A DNA stretch of 64,000 nt from Nitrosospira sp. 56-18 (GCA_001899235.1 MKVR01000002.1:1-64000), one strand, 5' to 3'; positions 35,789-45,530 are shown, counted from the first letter of the stretch. A program made the numbers and translations. Notes: generated by a model not told the origin, from the sequence alone.

Positions 35789-35855
35789 AATCGGAAGGCC
35801 TCCGATTCGCGCGTAGGAAATGGATGCATTTCCATGTAGGAAAATTTCCTACATG
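35789..35855. promoter_or_regulatory. cluster of palindromes upstream of flhD
   Basis: Three inverted repeats lie 57-123 bases upstream of the flhD ATG: AATCGGA-AGGCC-TCCGATT, then GGAAATG-GATG-CATTTCC, then a 23-base perfect palindrome with arms CATGTAGGAAA and TTTCCTACATG around one A (35833-35855). The half-site GTAGGAAA also occurs at 35813-35820. This looks like an operator array for a regulator of the flagellar master operon. Confidence 0.55.
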
Positions 35856-35994
35856 CGCAGGAAAAGCAGCGCCACGTCCGGATGGCCTGGGAGAAGCTCC
35901 GGAAAATGGATGCCGGCGCGCAGAGTGATTTTTAAAGGAGCATGCCGACTCAACGGCACGGCTGCCCTCGAACTTTAGGGAAATTTTGCGGAAT

Positions 35995-36822
35995 TCAGGC
36001 AGCCACTTCGCAAAGCACGACGGTTACGTTGTCCCTGCCCCCCGCCGCCAGCGCCTGTTCGATCAGTTTCAATACCTTTTGCTGGATGGATTTGTGCGAA
36101 ACGAGTATTTCCCGGATCTCGGCATCCTCCAGCATGTCGGTCAGTCCATCCGAGCAGAGCAGGAAGATATCGCGGTCCAGCGCATTCCCCCTCAGCAGGT
36201 CGAAAGGCACGGCGGCATCCGGTGCATTCATGGAACTCCCGCCGGTGGAGCCCATGCTTCCGCCGAGAACCTGGAACAGAATATTCTTTCGAGGATGATG
36301 CCTTGCTTCCTCCGCAGTCAGCTCGCCGTTATCCACCTGAAGCTGCACCAGGGAATGGTCCTTCGTCAACTGGCTTAAATTTCCTTCCCGCAGCAGATAA
36401 ACCCTGCTATCTCCAATATGGCCGATCACATAATCATTTTCATGGATTATCAGCAGGTCCGCAGTGCATCCCATTCCCTTGTCATGCGGGTGCTCCGCCA
36501 CGTGCCTGGCTATGAGCCTGCTTGTCCGGTTGAATACTTTCTCCAGCAACTGCTCGTAATCCGCCACGGGCGAAGCGGCAGCAGCGGCGTGCCGCAATTC
36601 GCCATTCGCGTGCATCCCGGGAGTCCCGCCGGAGTCTTCGCCTCCAAAAACGCTACGCGCGGCCTCGATGAAATACTTGCTGGCGATTTCCCCGGCGGCG
36701 GCGCCGCCCATGCCATCCGCCACTCCAAAGAGGCCGATTTCCGGCATGACGCAATAAGCATCTTCGTTGTTGGTGCGCCGGAGCCCGATATCGGTGGCTC
36801 CGGCAGATAGAAGCCTGGTCAT
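35995..36822 (-). CDS. PP2C-family serine/threonine phosphatase
   Basis: 275 residues with all PP2C metal-site motifs: RRTNNEDAYCVM, GVADGMGGAAAGEIAS, IGHIGDSRVYLLREG, LLCSDGLTDML and GRDNVTVVLCEV. Soluble Stp1-like enzyme that dephosphorylates Ser/Thr proteins. An inserted segment (about 75-110) with GGEDSGGTPG and an Ala-rich stretch is longer than in Stp1. No kinase partner is adjacent. It lies upstream of flhD on the same strand, separated by 262 bases that hold the flhD control region. Confidence 0.92.
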   Translation of the reverse strand: MTRLLSAGATDIGLRRTNNEDAYCVMPEIGLFGVADGMGGAAAGEIASKYFIEAARSVFGGEDSGGTPGMHANGELRHAAAAASPVADYEQLLEKVFNRTSRLIARHVAEHPHDKGMGCTADLLIIHENDYVIGHIGDSRVYLLREGNLSQLTKDHSLVQLQVDNGELTAEEARHHPRKNILFQVLGGSMGSTGGSSMNAPDAAVPFDLLRGNALDRDIFLLCSDGLTDMLEDAEIREILVSHKSIQQKVLKLIEQALAAGGRDNVTVVLCEVAA

Positions 36823-36939
36823 TCAGTCAGTTTTTCCTGCAAAAATTCAAGATCGGATCGATTCATCTACCTTCCTTCGCCAATTGCCTGTCCCGCACTT
36901 CTGCACTTGCGCCAATCGGTGTTCGCCAGAAGGAGTTGC

Positions 36940-38136
36940 TCACGGAAACTTTCGGTCCAATGCGGCATAGAAGGACTTGATCCGTGATTTTATGCTCGCT
37001 GCTCCGTTTCTGTCTTCTTTCGCCAGATCATCCACCAGTGCTTCCACAGCCGGCCGTTTCTGCCTGAATTCCGCCACGACAGCTGAAATATCTGCAGGCT
37101 TGAAGAAAGGATTGTTAAAATTTGGCAGTTCAGGAGCGGAATCATCCGGTCTCACCCAGCCGGCTAGGTCGTAATCGTAGGGAAAAACGATCCATTTGCC
37201 ATCGGCTTCGACTACCTTCATATTCCAGAGGCCGCGGGAAGCGCTGGTATCGTCGGGTGAAGTGCGCAGGATCCAGTCATAGTTTGCGATCAATGACTGG
37301 AACAGCATTAGGCGGATGATACCCCGGGGGTCTATGGGCTCTATTTGCGAGCCTGCATTCCGCGCATCTTTTTGCGCTTCCGTGAGGCTGGTAAAAATGT
37401 ACTGCGTATCGGAATCCTTGATGGGCGAATCCGCGGCGCGGATTTCCTTTCCTTTCGCGTTCTTCACGAAAGTCTTGATATTCTCGAGGAAGAAACCCGG
37501 CATGGGCTGGTTCACCGCGAACCCGCTGGGCTGCGGCTCGACCGGACCTCTCCCCGTGGTGCTGTCGATATAGCTGAAGCTTGTCGCCGCGGCCTGGAAA
37601 CCGGGAACGCCCAGAAGCTCCTGCACCTTGTATACCAGCGCTTCCCGATGAGGCGACAGGCCTCCCCAGACGCGGTGGAAACGCTGGGATGCCCCCGGCT
37701 TGCCTCCGCAGTGGGTGCCTATCCCCACGGAATGGAGGCCGTCGAACAGCGTGCCTTTTGAAACCCGGTCATCCGTTGCACGGTCTTTTTCGAAACTGAT
37801 CGTCATTTTCGGAAATGGGCATTCCGTCTTTGCCTGGCTGGTGTTCCCTCGCAACTGCACCTGCACCGGGAGATCATGCGAGCCGGAACCGTCCTTCCAC
37901 GAAAGTCTTCCGGGAGCCGTAAAATCCCTTATGTCTTCCGGCACCTCGGCGTTTGGAATAGCGCGATGGTTCCACAAATCCCCGAAATCCGTCTTCAGAG
38001 TGAATACGATTTTCTCCTGCGTGGAAAATATCGGCGCGTTGCTATGGCCAATGCCGGTACTATCAGCTTGCGCCGGGAAAACAGCGCAAGCGGCCAGAAT
38101 CGCAAGAGTTGTCCAGCTGATCAAGCACTTCTTCAT
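36940..38136 (-). CDS. exported CotH-like protein of unknown function
   Basis: 398 residues with a signal peptide (ISWTTLAILAACAVFPAQA). The pattern VQLRGNTSQ, PFPKMTISFEKD, an HREALVYKVQELLGVP block, FFLENIKTF and WIVFPYDYDLAGW follows the order of CotH-family atypical kinases (RGxxS, Lys-containing strand, then WxFxPxDxD). It lacks the standard spacing, so the relationship is tentative. It would act in the periplasm or outside. It stands alone, with 117 bases to the phosphatase gene downstream. Confidence 0.6.
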   Translation of the reverse strand: MKKCLISWTTLAILAACAVFPAQADSTGIGHSNAPIFSTQEKIVFTLKTDFGDLWNHRAIPNAEVPEDIRDFTAPGRLSWKDGSGSHDLPVQVQLRGNTSQAKTECPFPKMTISFEKDRATDDRVSKGTLFDGLHSVGIGTHCGGKPGASQRFHRVWGGLSPHREALVYKVQELLGVPGFQAAATSFSYIDSTTGRGPVEPQPSGFAVNQPMPGFFLENIKTFVKNAKGKEIRAADSPIKDSDTQYIFTSLTEAQKDARNAGSQIEPIDPRGIIRLMLFQSLIANYDWILRTSPDDTSASRGLWNMKVVEADGKWIVFPYDYDLAGWVRPDDSAPELPNFNNPFFKPADISAVVAEFRQKRPAVEALVDDLAKEDRNGAASIKSRIKSFYAALDRKFP

Positions 38137-38524
38137 GGCAGTTCTCCTAATATGGTCGGGATAATCGAGATATCCGAGATGATCGAGGCGCTTAAACCCA
38201 AGAAAACACCGGGTAAAGGAATACAGATTTCCAGGTCTCACGGCATGCATCAACCCCAATTGAAATATAGACGACAAATCGGGGGAATGTATGAATGCAA
38301 GGGCCGCGAGCAGCAGGCCGCATCAAAAGGAAGGGAAAAAGAACCTCTGAACATGCCCTCCGCCCCTGTAGCCACCCCGCTATAATTGACGTATTCATAT
38401 AGCCGCTTTTATGCCCTGCCCACCCGGGAATTATTGTCGCCATTATCGATCAAATGCTCTCATATGACACCGATCAGCCTCATTCAGGCTGGCTGATCGA
38501 AGTCATTTTTCCGGTATTCCCTGA

Positions 38525-39208
38525 ATGCTTTATCTGATATTGGCCTGTTTCATCGCTCTCCTGATCATCGGCCCGTCTTACTGGATCAGGCATACCATGG
38601 AGAAATATAGCGAACCCGCAGACCGCTACGCATTCACAGGAGCGCAACTCGCCCGCGACCTTCTCGACCAGGCGAATTTGCAACACGTCGGCGTGGAGCT
38701 TGCCGAATCGGGCGACCATTACGATCCCCTGGAAAAAAAGGTTCGCCTTACCCCGGATAAATTCAACGGCCGCTCGCTGACCGCCATAACGGTGGCGGCG
38801 CACGAAGTCGGCCATGCGATCCAGCACCGGGATAACTATGCACCCCTTGCCTTGCGCACTCAGTTGGTGCAATGGCTTGCTCCTGCCGAAAAGCTGGGAG
38901 CGGGCATCCTGATGCTGGCCCCGGCAATCATGGCGTTATCACGCTCTCCCGCCGTAGGATTGCTATTTCTTGCGGGCGGAATCCTGACTCTGGCGAGCGC
39001 GGCGCTGGTGCATGCCGCAACCTTGCCAATGGAATTGAACGCGAGCTTTGCCCGGGCGTTGCCCATTCTGGAGCGAAAACGTTGCCTGATCGACGGAGAC
39101 CTGCCTCATGCCCAGCGCCTGCTTACTGCAGCGGCCTGGACTTACGTTGCGGCTTCCCTGATGACACTTCTCAATATGGCGCGCTGGTGGGCGATCCTGC
39201 GGCGGTAA
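38525..39208 (+). CDS. membrane zinc metallopeptidase (YugP/COG2738-like)
   Basis: 227 residues. The zinc motif HEVGH lies in VAAHEVGHAIQHRDNY at about residue 95-110. One N-terminal helix (LYLILACFIALLIIGPSYWI) and two or three C-terminal helices (LGAGILMLAPAIMALSRSP, LLFLAGGILTLASAALVHAA) anchor it. The family is annotated as zinc metallopeptidase with unknown substrate. Length matches the family. No operon partners. Confidence 0.9.
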   Translation: MLYLILACFIALLIIGPSYWIRHTMEKYSEPADRYAFTGAQLARDLLDQANLQHVGVELAESGDHYDPLEKKVRLTPDKFNGRSLTAITVAAHEVGHAIQHRDNYAPLALRTQLVQWLAPAEKLGAGILMLAPAIMALSRSPAVGLLFLAGGILTLASAALVHAATLPMELNASFARALPILERKRCLIDGDLPHAQRLLTAAAWTYVAASLMTLLNMARWWAILRR

Positions 39209-39303
39209 TGAGCCAGAAAGATGATTTGCATTTATTATTTCCTCGAGCACCGCTTACCTTCATCGCTTGAACCGTTATGCAGGAAATGGCGGCCATCAGT
39301 GAA

Positions 39304-42300
39304 TCACAGCATGACCACATTGGCCTGTTTCCCGAATACCCGCTGGACGGATGGCGCCAGATGAGCGTGATGGGTCAGGAAGATGACCTGTGTTTGCCCG
39401 GATAATGCCTGCAGCGCTTCGAGTCCTGCTTCCGACCGTGCATCGTCATAGTTGATGAAAAGATCATCGGCAATGAACGGCAGCGGCATGGATTGCTCGA
39501 GATGCAGCTCCAGTGCAGCCAATCTCAGGGCCAGGTAAAGTTGATCCCGCGTTCCATCGCTCATTTCGGCGATGCGGACGAGTTTGCCGTTTGACCGCAG
39601 CCCTTCCAGGCTCATCGGTTCCCGCTCGAAATCCACGACCAGCCGGTGGAAAGATCCCAGGGTGAATTTCGAAAAAAGAACACCTGCACGGGCTAGCAAG
39701 GGTCCCTGCTTTTCCTCGCGATAGCGCTCGATAGACCAGCGAAGCAAACGCCCTGCGGTGAACACTTTTACATACCGTTCCGCAGCATCTGTCATGCTGG
39801 CAATCGCCTGTTGCCGCTGTGCTTCAGCCTTTGCAGCCGCATCCGATCCCCCGATTTCAGCCAGTGTCCTCGACGAATTTGCATGGTCGGCCGAGAGCGT
39901 GTTCAGCCTCGTCACCGCCTCCGAAAGATCGGTGTCGATCTGCATGAGCGTGACTGCGATCTGGGGCAGGTCGGCAGCGTCGCCCTCCTTCTCGATTTGC
40001 TCAAGCGCAAGCCCGTCGCCGACTTCGAGAAGGTTTATCCTGGCGCTGGTAACTTCCGCTTGCAAGCGGCGTTTTGCGTCGGATCGGGCGATGGCTTCCG
40101 CCAGCAAACCGTGGGAATCGACTCCCGCTCGCTCCATGAGGGGCCGAAGGCTCGCCCTTGCTGTTTTTATCGCTTTCTCGGCCTTTGCAGTTTGTTCCTG
40201 CGCGTCGCGCAAAACTTTCTTCAGCCGGGCAGTTTCCGCCGCCGCTTCCTGCGCCGCTGTTAAACGCCGCGTCAGTAACTGGATTATCTGCGTGGTGGGC
40301 TCACCTTTCACCTCGGGTGCACCTGTCAGCGCCAGCCGGCTGGCTTCCGCAGCCAGTTCGCCCAGGTCGGCGCGCATTGTGTCGATCCGCTCAACCTGGA
40401 TTTCGCGCATCTTCCTGAGCTTTTCTTCGACATCCTGGATGAGTCCCAGCGCTCCCTCAACCGTGGCAACGCTGCTATCCGTGGGCAGCGCCATTTTTTC
40501 GAGCGCATCCGACCAGGTCTGCGTCCAGCGGTTTATCGCAGCCCTGGCGAGTCCACTGGTTTGCTGCAGCGTTTTTACCGACGTCTGCGCGGTGTCCAGC
40601 TGAGCCGCCAGCGTTTTGCGCTGCGTCTCCATGGTATCGACAGAACTCATGAAGGTTTCCACTCGGCGGCCAAGCATTGACAGGCTGTCACCTTCATCCG
40701 TTTGAATCCCGGCTTCCCGCAGTTCTTTCATCAGCCCGGTTTTCAGTTCCAAGACCGTCGTGGAAAGCAGGCGAAATTCATCGTCGGCTTCTTCGCAGGC
40801 CGTTCCCGCGAGAAGCGCAGCCTCCCTTTTTGCCAGCCACTCTCCGCTCTCCTCCAGCGGCAGGTCGGCCAGGCCCAGGCCCAGCATGAACTCCGCCCAC
40901 TCCGTATCCCGCTTCCCGACCTCTTCGTTTAAAAAGGCATACTGGCTCTCCAGCGCGGATAAATCCTGCTCCTCCCTCTCCAGTTGATGCTGGAGACCTT
41001 GCAGCTCGGTTACCTTTTCCACGTTATCGAGCTGGATATCGGAAACCTCATCCGCGCGAAACAGGGCCGCCTCGAATTTATCAGCACCCTGCTGAAGACT
41101 CACCTCGTTTTCTTTAATAGCCGACCAAGCGGCGTTCCTCTCGGACCGGACCTGGAGCACTTCCTCCCGCGTCGAGATATGACCGAGCTTTCTGAGCTGG
41201 GATATTTTCAACCGGGTATGGGCAATTCCCATTTTCAGCTCATCCCTTCGCTTCGATACCGCTCTTCGATCAGCGACAAAAGTCTGCCGCTCCTGCATCA
41301 GCCGCGATATCGTGTTCTGGCCCGGCGGCTTTATTGCTGTCAATGCGGAAAAAGGCATGCACCATTGTCCCAGTTCCCGCAAGGCTTTCTCCAGCGCGGC
41401 GCTTTTCCTCCCAAGAGTGGCCTGCTGTTTCTGCATGGCGGCATCCGGGTCGCCCAGCCGCCTCACGTCAGCAAGAACTGCGTGAAGAGCCGGGCTGACT
41501 TCTCTCGACTGCAATCCAGAGAGCTGATCTGTCAAGGATTTGATTTCCGATAGTTTGACATCCTCTGCCTGTTCCGCAGCCCGCAAACCTTCGATAAGAC
41601 CGCTGCGCTCGTGGGCCAGTTGTCCTAATTCGCGCCGCACGAGAAGCGTGGGAAGACGCTCGGCGACCGCTTCTTCAGATCCGGATTGCCAGCCAAGCTG
41701 GGTGCATGCCGTGCAGATATCGCGCCAAAGGATGGATTTTTCCGTTTTCTGGCGCTCGATATCTCTCTCATGCGCGCCGTACCGCAGCCGGAGTTCTCCA
41801 AGTTTTTCGATGTCGGCAGCAATCCCGAGCACCGCCTCATCCACCTGGATTTGCCCCAGTTCGTGTTCCGTTTTTCTTATTGCGCCGTTACCCAGTTCCA
41901 GCAATGCGCTCTCTTTGGCAATATCCTGCTCCGCGGCCGACAGTATGGACGCCGCATCGGCCGGCAAGTCGGCAGCCTCTCCCAGGGCATTCAACTGCTT
42001 TTCACTTTCCCTGAAAATCCGCAGCAAGGGAGCCAGCCTTCGAATGCGTTCCAGCCGATTTCTTTCAACCTGGAGCTCGGCATGGCGTGCGCGCTCATTG
42101 TCGATCATCTCTTGCAGACTTTCAGCAGCACGGCTGGCTTCCGTCCATTCCCGGGTTCTTACCGTAGCCTGTTTTAAAGCCGCGTTAGCATCTTCAAGCT
42201 GTTGGGCTGCAATGTAATAAGCCCTGTCAGCCGATTTTCGCGGCGCCCAGAGCTTGCCCGCTTCCTCAACCAGCGCATCGCGAATTTTTCCCAGGCTGCC

Positions 42301-42762
42301 TACACCTGCCGCGGCCTGGAACAATACCTGGCCCACGTCGTTTTTGGCATTCAGGATGCTGTTGCCCCCTTCCACCAGCTTTTTATGGTCAAGGCCGAAC
42401 ATCTGCTCGAAAAAATTCCTGTCAGCCGCGCCCAAAAACGGGCCCAATGCCGTATCCGCCAGTACGCTGTTCTGCGGCGAACGCAACGACTGTTTTTGCG
42501 CTTTGGCGCGGTGGAATTCCAGAGTGGCTGACTTATTGCTGATGTGCGCGCCCAGCCGCAGTTCAGTGAGCGGATGCAGGAAACCCATGGATGAAAAATG
42601 AGGCATGCCGAACAATAAATCCACGATTGCCGACCGCAACGTCGATTTGCCCGCCTCGTTGGGACCGACAATGAGATGAAAATCCTGCCTTCCCCCGGGA
42701 AAATCGATAGAGCAATCGGAAAATTTGCCGTATTTGATGAGATCCAGCCGATGGAATCGCAT
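39304..42762 (-). CDS. SbcC/Rad50-like AAA ATPase (YhaN type)
   Basis: 1152 residues. Starts MRFHRLDLIKYGKFSDCSID with Walker A IVGPNEAGKST at 32-41. Very long coiled-coil arms fill most of the middle. The C-terminal lobe has the signature EMSDGTRDQLYLALRLAAL and Walker B LPFIADDLFINYDD. This is the architecture of bacterial YhaN/SbcC-like ATPases that pair with an Mre11-type nuclease. That gene is immediately upstream (7-base gap), so the two form a DNA-end-processing complex. No zinc-hook CxxC is obvious in the arms. Confidence 0.92.
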   Translation of the reverse strand: MRFHRLDLIKYGKFSDCSIDFPGGRQDFHLIVGPNEAGKSTLRSAIVDLLFGMPHFSSMGFLHPLTELRLGAHISNKSATLEFHRAKAQKQSLRSPQNSVLADTALGPFLGAADRNFFEQMFGLDHKKLVEGGNSILNAKNDVGQVLFQAAAGVGSLGKIRDALVEEAGKLWAPRKSADRAYYIAAQQLEDANAALKQATVRTREWTEASRAAESLQEMIDNERARHAELQVERNRLERIRRLAPLLRIFRESEKQLNALGEAADLPADAASILSAAEQDIAKESALLELGNGAIRKTEHELGQIQVDEAVLGIAADIEKLGELRLRYGAHERDIERQKTEKSILWRDICTACTQLGWQSGSEEAVAERLPTLLVRRELGQLAHERSGLIEGLRAAEQAEDVKLSEIKSLTDQLSGLQSREVSPALHAVLADVRRLGDPDAAMQKQQATLGRKSAALEKALRELGQWCMPFSALTAIKPPGQNTISRLMQERQTFVADRRAVSKRRDELKMGIAHTRLKISQLRKLGHISTREEVLQVRSERNAAWSAIKENEVSLQQGADKFEAALFRADEVSDIQLDNVEKVTELQGLQHQLEREEQDLSALESQYAFLNEEVGKRDTEWAEFMLGLGLADLPLEESGEWLAKREAALLAGTACEEADDEFRLLSTTVLELKTGLMKELREAGIQTDEGDSLSMLGRRVETFMSSVDTMETQRKTLAAQLDTAQTSVKTLQQTSGLARAAINRWTQTWSDALEKMALPTDSSVATVEGALGLIQDVEEKLRKMREIQVERIDTMRADLGELAAEASRLALTGAPEVKGEPTTQIIQLLTRRLTAAQEAAAETARLKKVLRDAQEQTAKAEKAIKTARASLRPLMERAGVDSHGLLAEAIARSDAKRRLQAEVTSARINLLEVGDGLALEQIEKEGDAADLPQIAVTLMQIDTDLSEAVTRLNTLSADHANSSRTLAEIGGSDAAAKAEAQRQQAIASMTDAAERYVKVFTAGRLLRWSIERYREEKQGPLLARAGVLFSKFTLGSFHRLVVDFEREPMSLEGLRSNGKLVRIAEMSDGTRDQLYLALRLAALELHLEQSMPLPFIADDLFINYDDARSEAGLEALQALSGQTQVIFLTHHAHLAPSVQRVFGKQANVVML

Positions 42763-42769
42763 TGCCGCC

Positions 42770-44026
42770 CTACTCCTCCCGAGCCAGATGAGAAAGCAAT
42801 CCCGGGCGAACCTCACGAACCAGCCGGGCCAGATCCCCGGAGCGTATTTCCTCAAAGTACGGCACCACGGCCTGAAGCTCGGGTGGCGCCTTGCTGGCCA
42901 GCATCAACAGGTCGTCTCGCAGGCTTTTGAGAAATTCCGGATCGCTATCGGCTGCTTCCAGGATGACCTGCAGATCTGCAAGCGCATCGCCGCGTGTTCC
43001 AGCGCCCTCGCCTTCATCCGCGGCGGACGTGGCAACCTTCACTTTTTCAATCCAGAGCCGGTCCATTCCGATTGCGGCGGCTATCGCCAGGATTTCGAGC
43101 CGCAATTGGGCTTCCAGTCCGAACAGATCGCCATGAGCGAGCGTCCTGCCAGTAACCGTCACTCTGACTGCAGCGGGAATGGCGGCAGGATGATGCGCTA
43201 TCAGCTCTTCGAGTCCTTTTCTTGCAGCATCCACCACATCAGCCAGCGAATGGCAGTCCGTTGCATCGATCTCCAGGCTGTGCCAGCGAAGCACATCGAC
43301 AATGAGCCGCTCGACCTGGTGTACCCCCGTTTCATCCGCCGTAACCAGCACCGCGCCGCGTGCGCCGGTCTCGCGGATATGGCGCCCCTGCAGATTGCCC
43401 GGAAACACAACGGTTGAAGCGCCATGCCAGACCTGATGTTCGTGAACATGACCCAGCGCCCAGTAATGATAGCCTTTCGCATGAAGCTCGCCGAGACTGC
43501 AGGGAGCGTAGCTTGCGTGAACTGCATTGCCTTCAAGGGCGGTATGAAGCACACCGATATTGAACATTCCCTGCGCGGGAGCCGGATACCCGGTAACCAG
43601 ATTCTGGATGGTTTCCCTCTCCTTGAAGCTGTGGCCATGCAGCGCGACTTTTAAATGATCGATAAAGAAGGTCTGAGATTTGCGCGAATCGAACGTGAAG
43701 ACATTGTCGGGCCACTGGAGTTTCTTCGTCATCTCGCTTTCGGCGTCATGGTTGCCGAAGACCAGATAAACAGGAATACCGGCTTTTTTGAGGCGTCCCA
43801 TCTCCCCGCAGAAATAAATACCCGTATTGTGGTCTTTCCAGGTGCCGTCATACAGGTCTCCGGCGATCACCATGAAATCGGCCCGCTGCTCGATAGCCTC
43901 TGTCACCAGGTTGGTGAAAGCCTCACGCGTCGCGTTGCGAAGCATTTCCACTGGCGCGTCGCCGTAGGCGCTGAGCCCCATCAAAGGACTATCCAGGTGG
44001 ATGTCCGCAGCATGGATGAATTTCAT
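42770..44026 (-). CDS. Mre11/SbcD-like DNA repair exonuclease (YhaO type)
   Basis: 418 residues. Calcineurin-like phosphoesterase motifs: FIHAADIHLDSP, MVIAGDLYDGTW, LVFGNHDAESE, then GHSFKE and WALGHVHEH. A C-terminal capping region of about 160 residues follows. The metal-binding D, H and N residues are present. It should supply the nuclease activity for the ATPase encoded just downstream. A REP-like repeat lies upstream of its start. Confidence 0.92.
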   Translation of the reverse strand: MKFIHAADIHLDSPLMGLSAYGDAPVEMLRNATREAFTNLVTEAIEQRADFMVIAGDLYDGTWKDHNTGIYFCGEMGRLKKAGIPVYLVFGNHDAESEMTKKLQWPDNVFTFDSRKSQTFFIDHLKVALHGHSFKERETIQNLVTGYPAPAQGMFNIGVLHTALEGNAVHASYAPCSLGELHAKGYHYWALGHVHEHQVWHGASTVVFPGNLQGRHIRETGARGAVLVTADETGVHQVERLIVDVLRWHSLEIDATDCHSLADVVDAARKGLEELIAHHPAAIPAAVRVTVTGRTLAHGDLFGLEAQLRLEILAIAAAIGMDRLWIEKVKVATSAADEGEGAGTRGDALADLQVILEAADSDPEFLKSLRDDLLMLASKAPPELQAVVPYFEEIRSGDLARLVREVRPGLLSHLAREE

Positions 44027-44042
44027 TTATTTCCTTTTTAGT

Positions 44043-44162
44043 AGGTCGGATTAGCGCAGCGTAATCCGACGCATCTAATGCCGCAGTATCCGCGTGGACG
44101 CATCTGGATACCGCCGATACTATGTGGGGGGTTTTGTCGGATTAGCGTACGTAATCCGACCT
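44043..44162. repeat. paired REP-like inverted repeat
   Basis: Two hairpin units, GTCGGATTAGCG-CA-GCGTAATCCGAC-type at 44045-44070 and a shorter copy at 44136-44160, enclose about 65 bases. The outer arms AGGTCGGATTA and TAATCCGACCT are also inverted relative to each other, giving a MITE-like structure of about 120 bases. It lies upstream of the nuclease gene. Confidence 0.8.
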
Positions 44163-44207
44163 GCAAGCTACAAGCCATTCAGAGGTTTCTCCGTGCCTTG
44201 CCAATTA

Positions 44208-44645
44208 TTACGAGCGTCTGGCGCCAAAGCCCGTGGCAAGGTCCATGAGGAGAGACCGGTATACTTCATTCATGTAGCCGACCATATCCGCATTTTTCGA
44301 CTCCCATGTCGCGGACCATTCCACGAACGTCATGCTATCGGCTGTCACCGGCAGCAGATGCAGATTGCCCACATAGTCTTGAATCTCGCTGGAGGAAACC
44401 GGCGAGGGCCCTTCATCCATGGAATACATCATTCGCCTGCCGATCGAGCTATAGGCGATCAGCGTATCCAGGAATACCCCGTTCAGCAACCGCCTTGCAC
44501 CTATCGAGTACCCGTCGCCCGGCCCTATTTTTTCGCATGAAGTAACCAGGGATGGCGCCCATGAAAAATCATGGAAATCGCACACTCTTGACCATACCGC
44601 TTCCACCCGGGCGGGGACGATAATGGAATTGTATACTTTTGGCAT
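44208..44645 (-). CDS. SRPBCC-family (polyketide cyclase/START-like) protein
   Basis: 145 residues from MPKVYNSIIVPARVEAVWSR. VEAVWSRVCDFHDFSWAPSL, GDGYSIGARRLL and TFVEWSATWE fit the SRPBCC hydrophobic-pocket fold. The ligand is unknown. Monocistronic. It is unrelated in detail to the AHSA1-like fragment at 2495-2749. Confidence 0.85.
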   Translation of the reverse strand: MPKVYNSIIVPARVEAVWSRVCDFHDFSWAPSLVTSCEKIGPGDGYSIGARRLLNGVFLDTLIAYSSIGRRMMYSMDEGPSPVSSSEIQDYVGNLHLLPVTADSMTFVEWSATWESKNADMVGYMNEVYRSLLMDLATGFGARRS

Positions 44646-44882
44646 GGTATTCCCTCTATGTTCCGATGTTTGATGCGCTGGTTCGTTCGAAGTTCTTCTA
44701 TCGCTTTCCACCGCGAAAGCGCGATATCGAGGTATCATTCAGGCGAGCTAAACCTGTGAACGAGCTTGCCACGTCCTTGCCAGCCTGCTCATATCAAACG
44801 TCGAACCCAGCTTGAAAAGAATCGACCGCCCATCCCTCATCCGCGTGGGCGGTGCACCATATTTCACCCATACCGCTAGATA

Positions 44883-45530
44883 ATGCTTTCAATCCTGGCC
44901 CTGACAATCAAGAAAACCATCACGCTGTTCGTGCTGATGGGACCTGTTTCCATGATCCCGGTTTTTCTCGCGGCTACGGAGGGTTTTGATGCACGAAGCA
45001 AAGGCCGCTTTGCCAAGACGGTGGGGTTGAGCGTCACGGTGGCATTGCTGTTGGCGACGTTCCTGGGGATGCCTATTTTAGGATTGCTTGGCGTATCGCT
45101 GGGGGCGATGCAGGTGGGCGGCGGTGTCATTGTCCTGCTGCTGGCGATCGCAATGGTTCTTGGACAGGAAACAACCTTCAAGGGATCCCCCGGCATCGCC
45201 AATGAGGATGGAATTCGGGAAGCGGCAATCGTTCCTCTCGCTGTGCCATTGCTGGCCGGCCCGGCGGCCTTCAGTTACGTCATGGGAAACAGCGCCTGGC
45301 ATGCCACCGCCGATTTGATTCACGTGGTGATGCCCATCCTTCTCGTAGGCATCGGGTGCTGGCTAACTTTTTATATGGCTTCTCACGCGGAGAAGAAGAT
45401 TCGGCAATCCACGCTGGACGTAGTGCAGCGCATCGGAGGATTTATCCTTGCGGCTATAGCCGTGGAAATGATGGCCGCGGGATTGCGTAAACTGTTTCCG
45501 ATGCTTGGTCATGTAATATCCAATTCGTAA
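44883..45530 (+). CDS. MarC-family integral membrane protein
   Basis: 215 residues with six predicted helices: KKTITLFVLMGPVSMIPVFL, LGVSLGAMQVGGGVIVLLLA, AIVPLAVPLLAGPAAFSYVM, VVMPILLVGIGCWLTFYMAS and RIGGFILAAIAVEMMAAGLR are typical MarC segments. Function of the family is not established despite the old multiple-antibiotic-resistance name. Single gene, divergent from the SRPBCC gene. Confidence 0.9.
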   Translation: MLSILALTIKKTITLFVLMGPVSMIPVFLAATEGFDARSKGRFAKTVGLSVTVALLLATFLGMPILGLLGVSLGAMQVGGGVIVLLLAIAMVLGQETTFKGSPGIANEDGIREAAIVPLAVPLLAGPAAFSYVMGNSAWHATADLIHVVMPILLVGIGCWLTFYMASHAEKKIRQSTLDVVQRIGGFILAAIAVEMMAAGLRKLFPMLGHVISNS

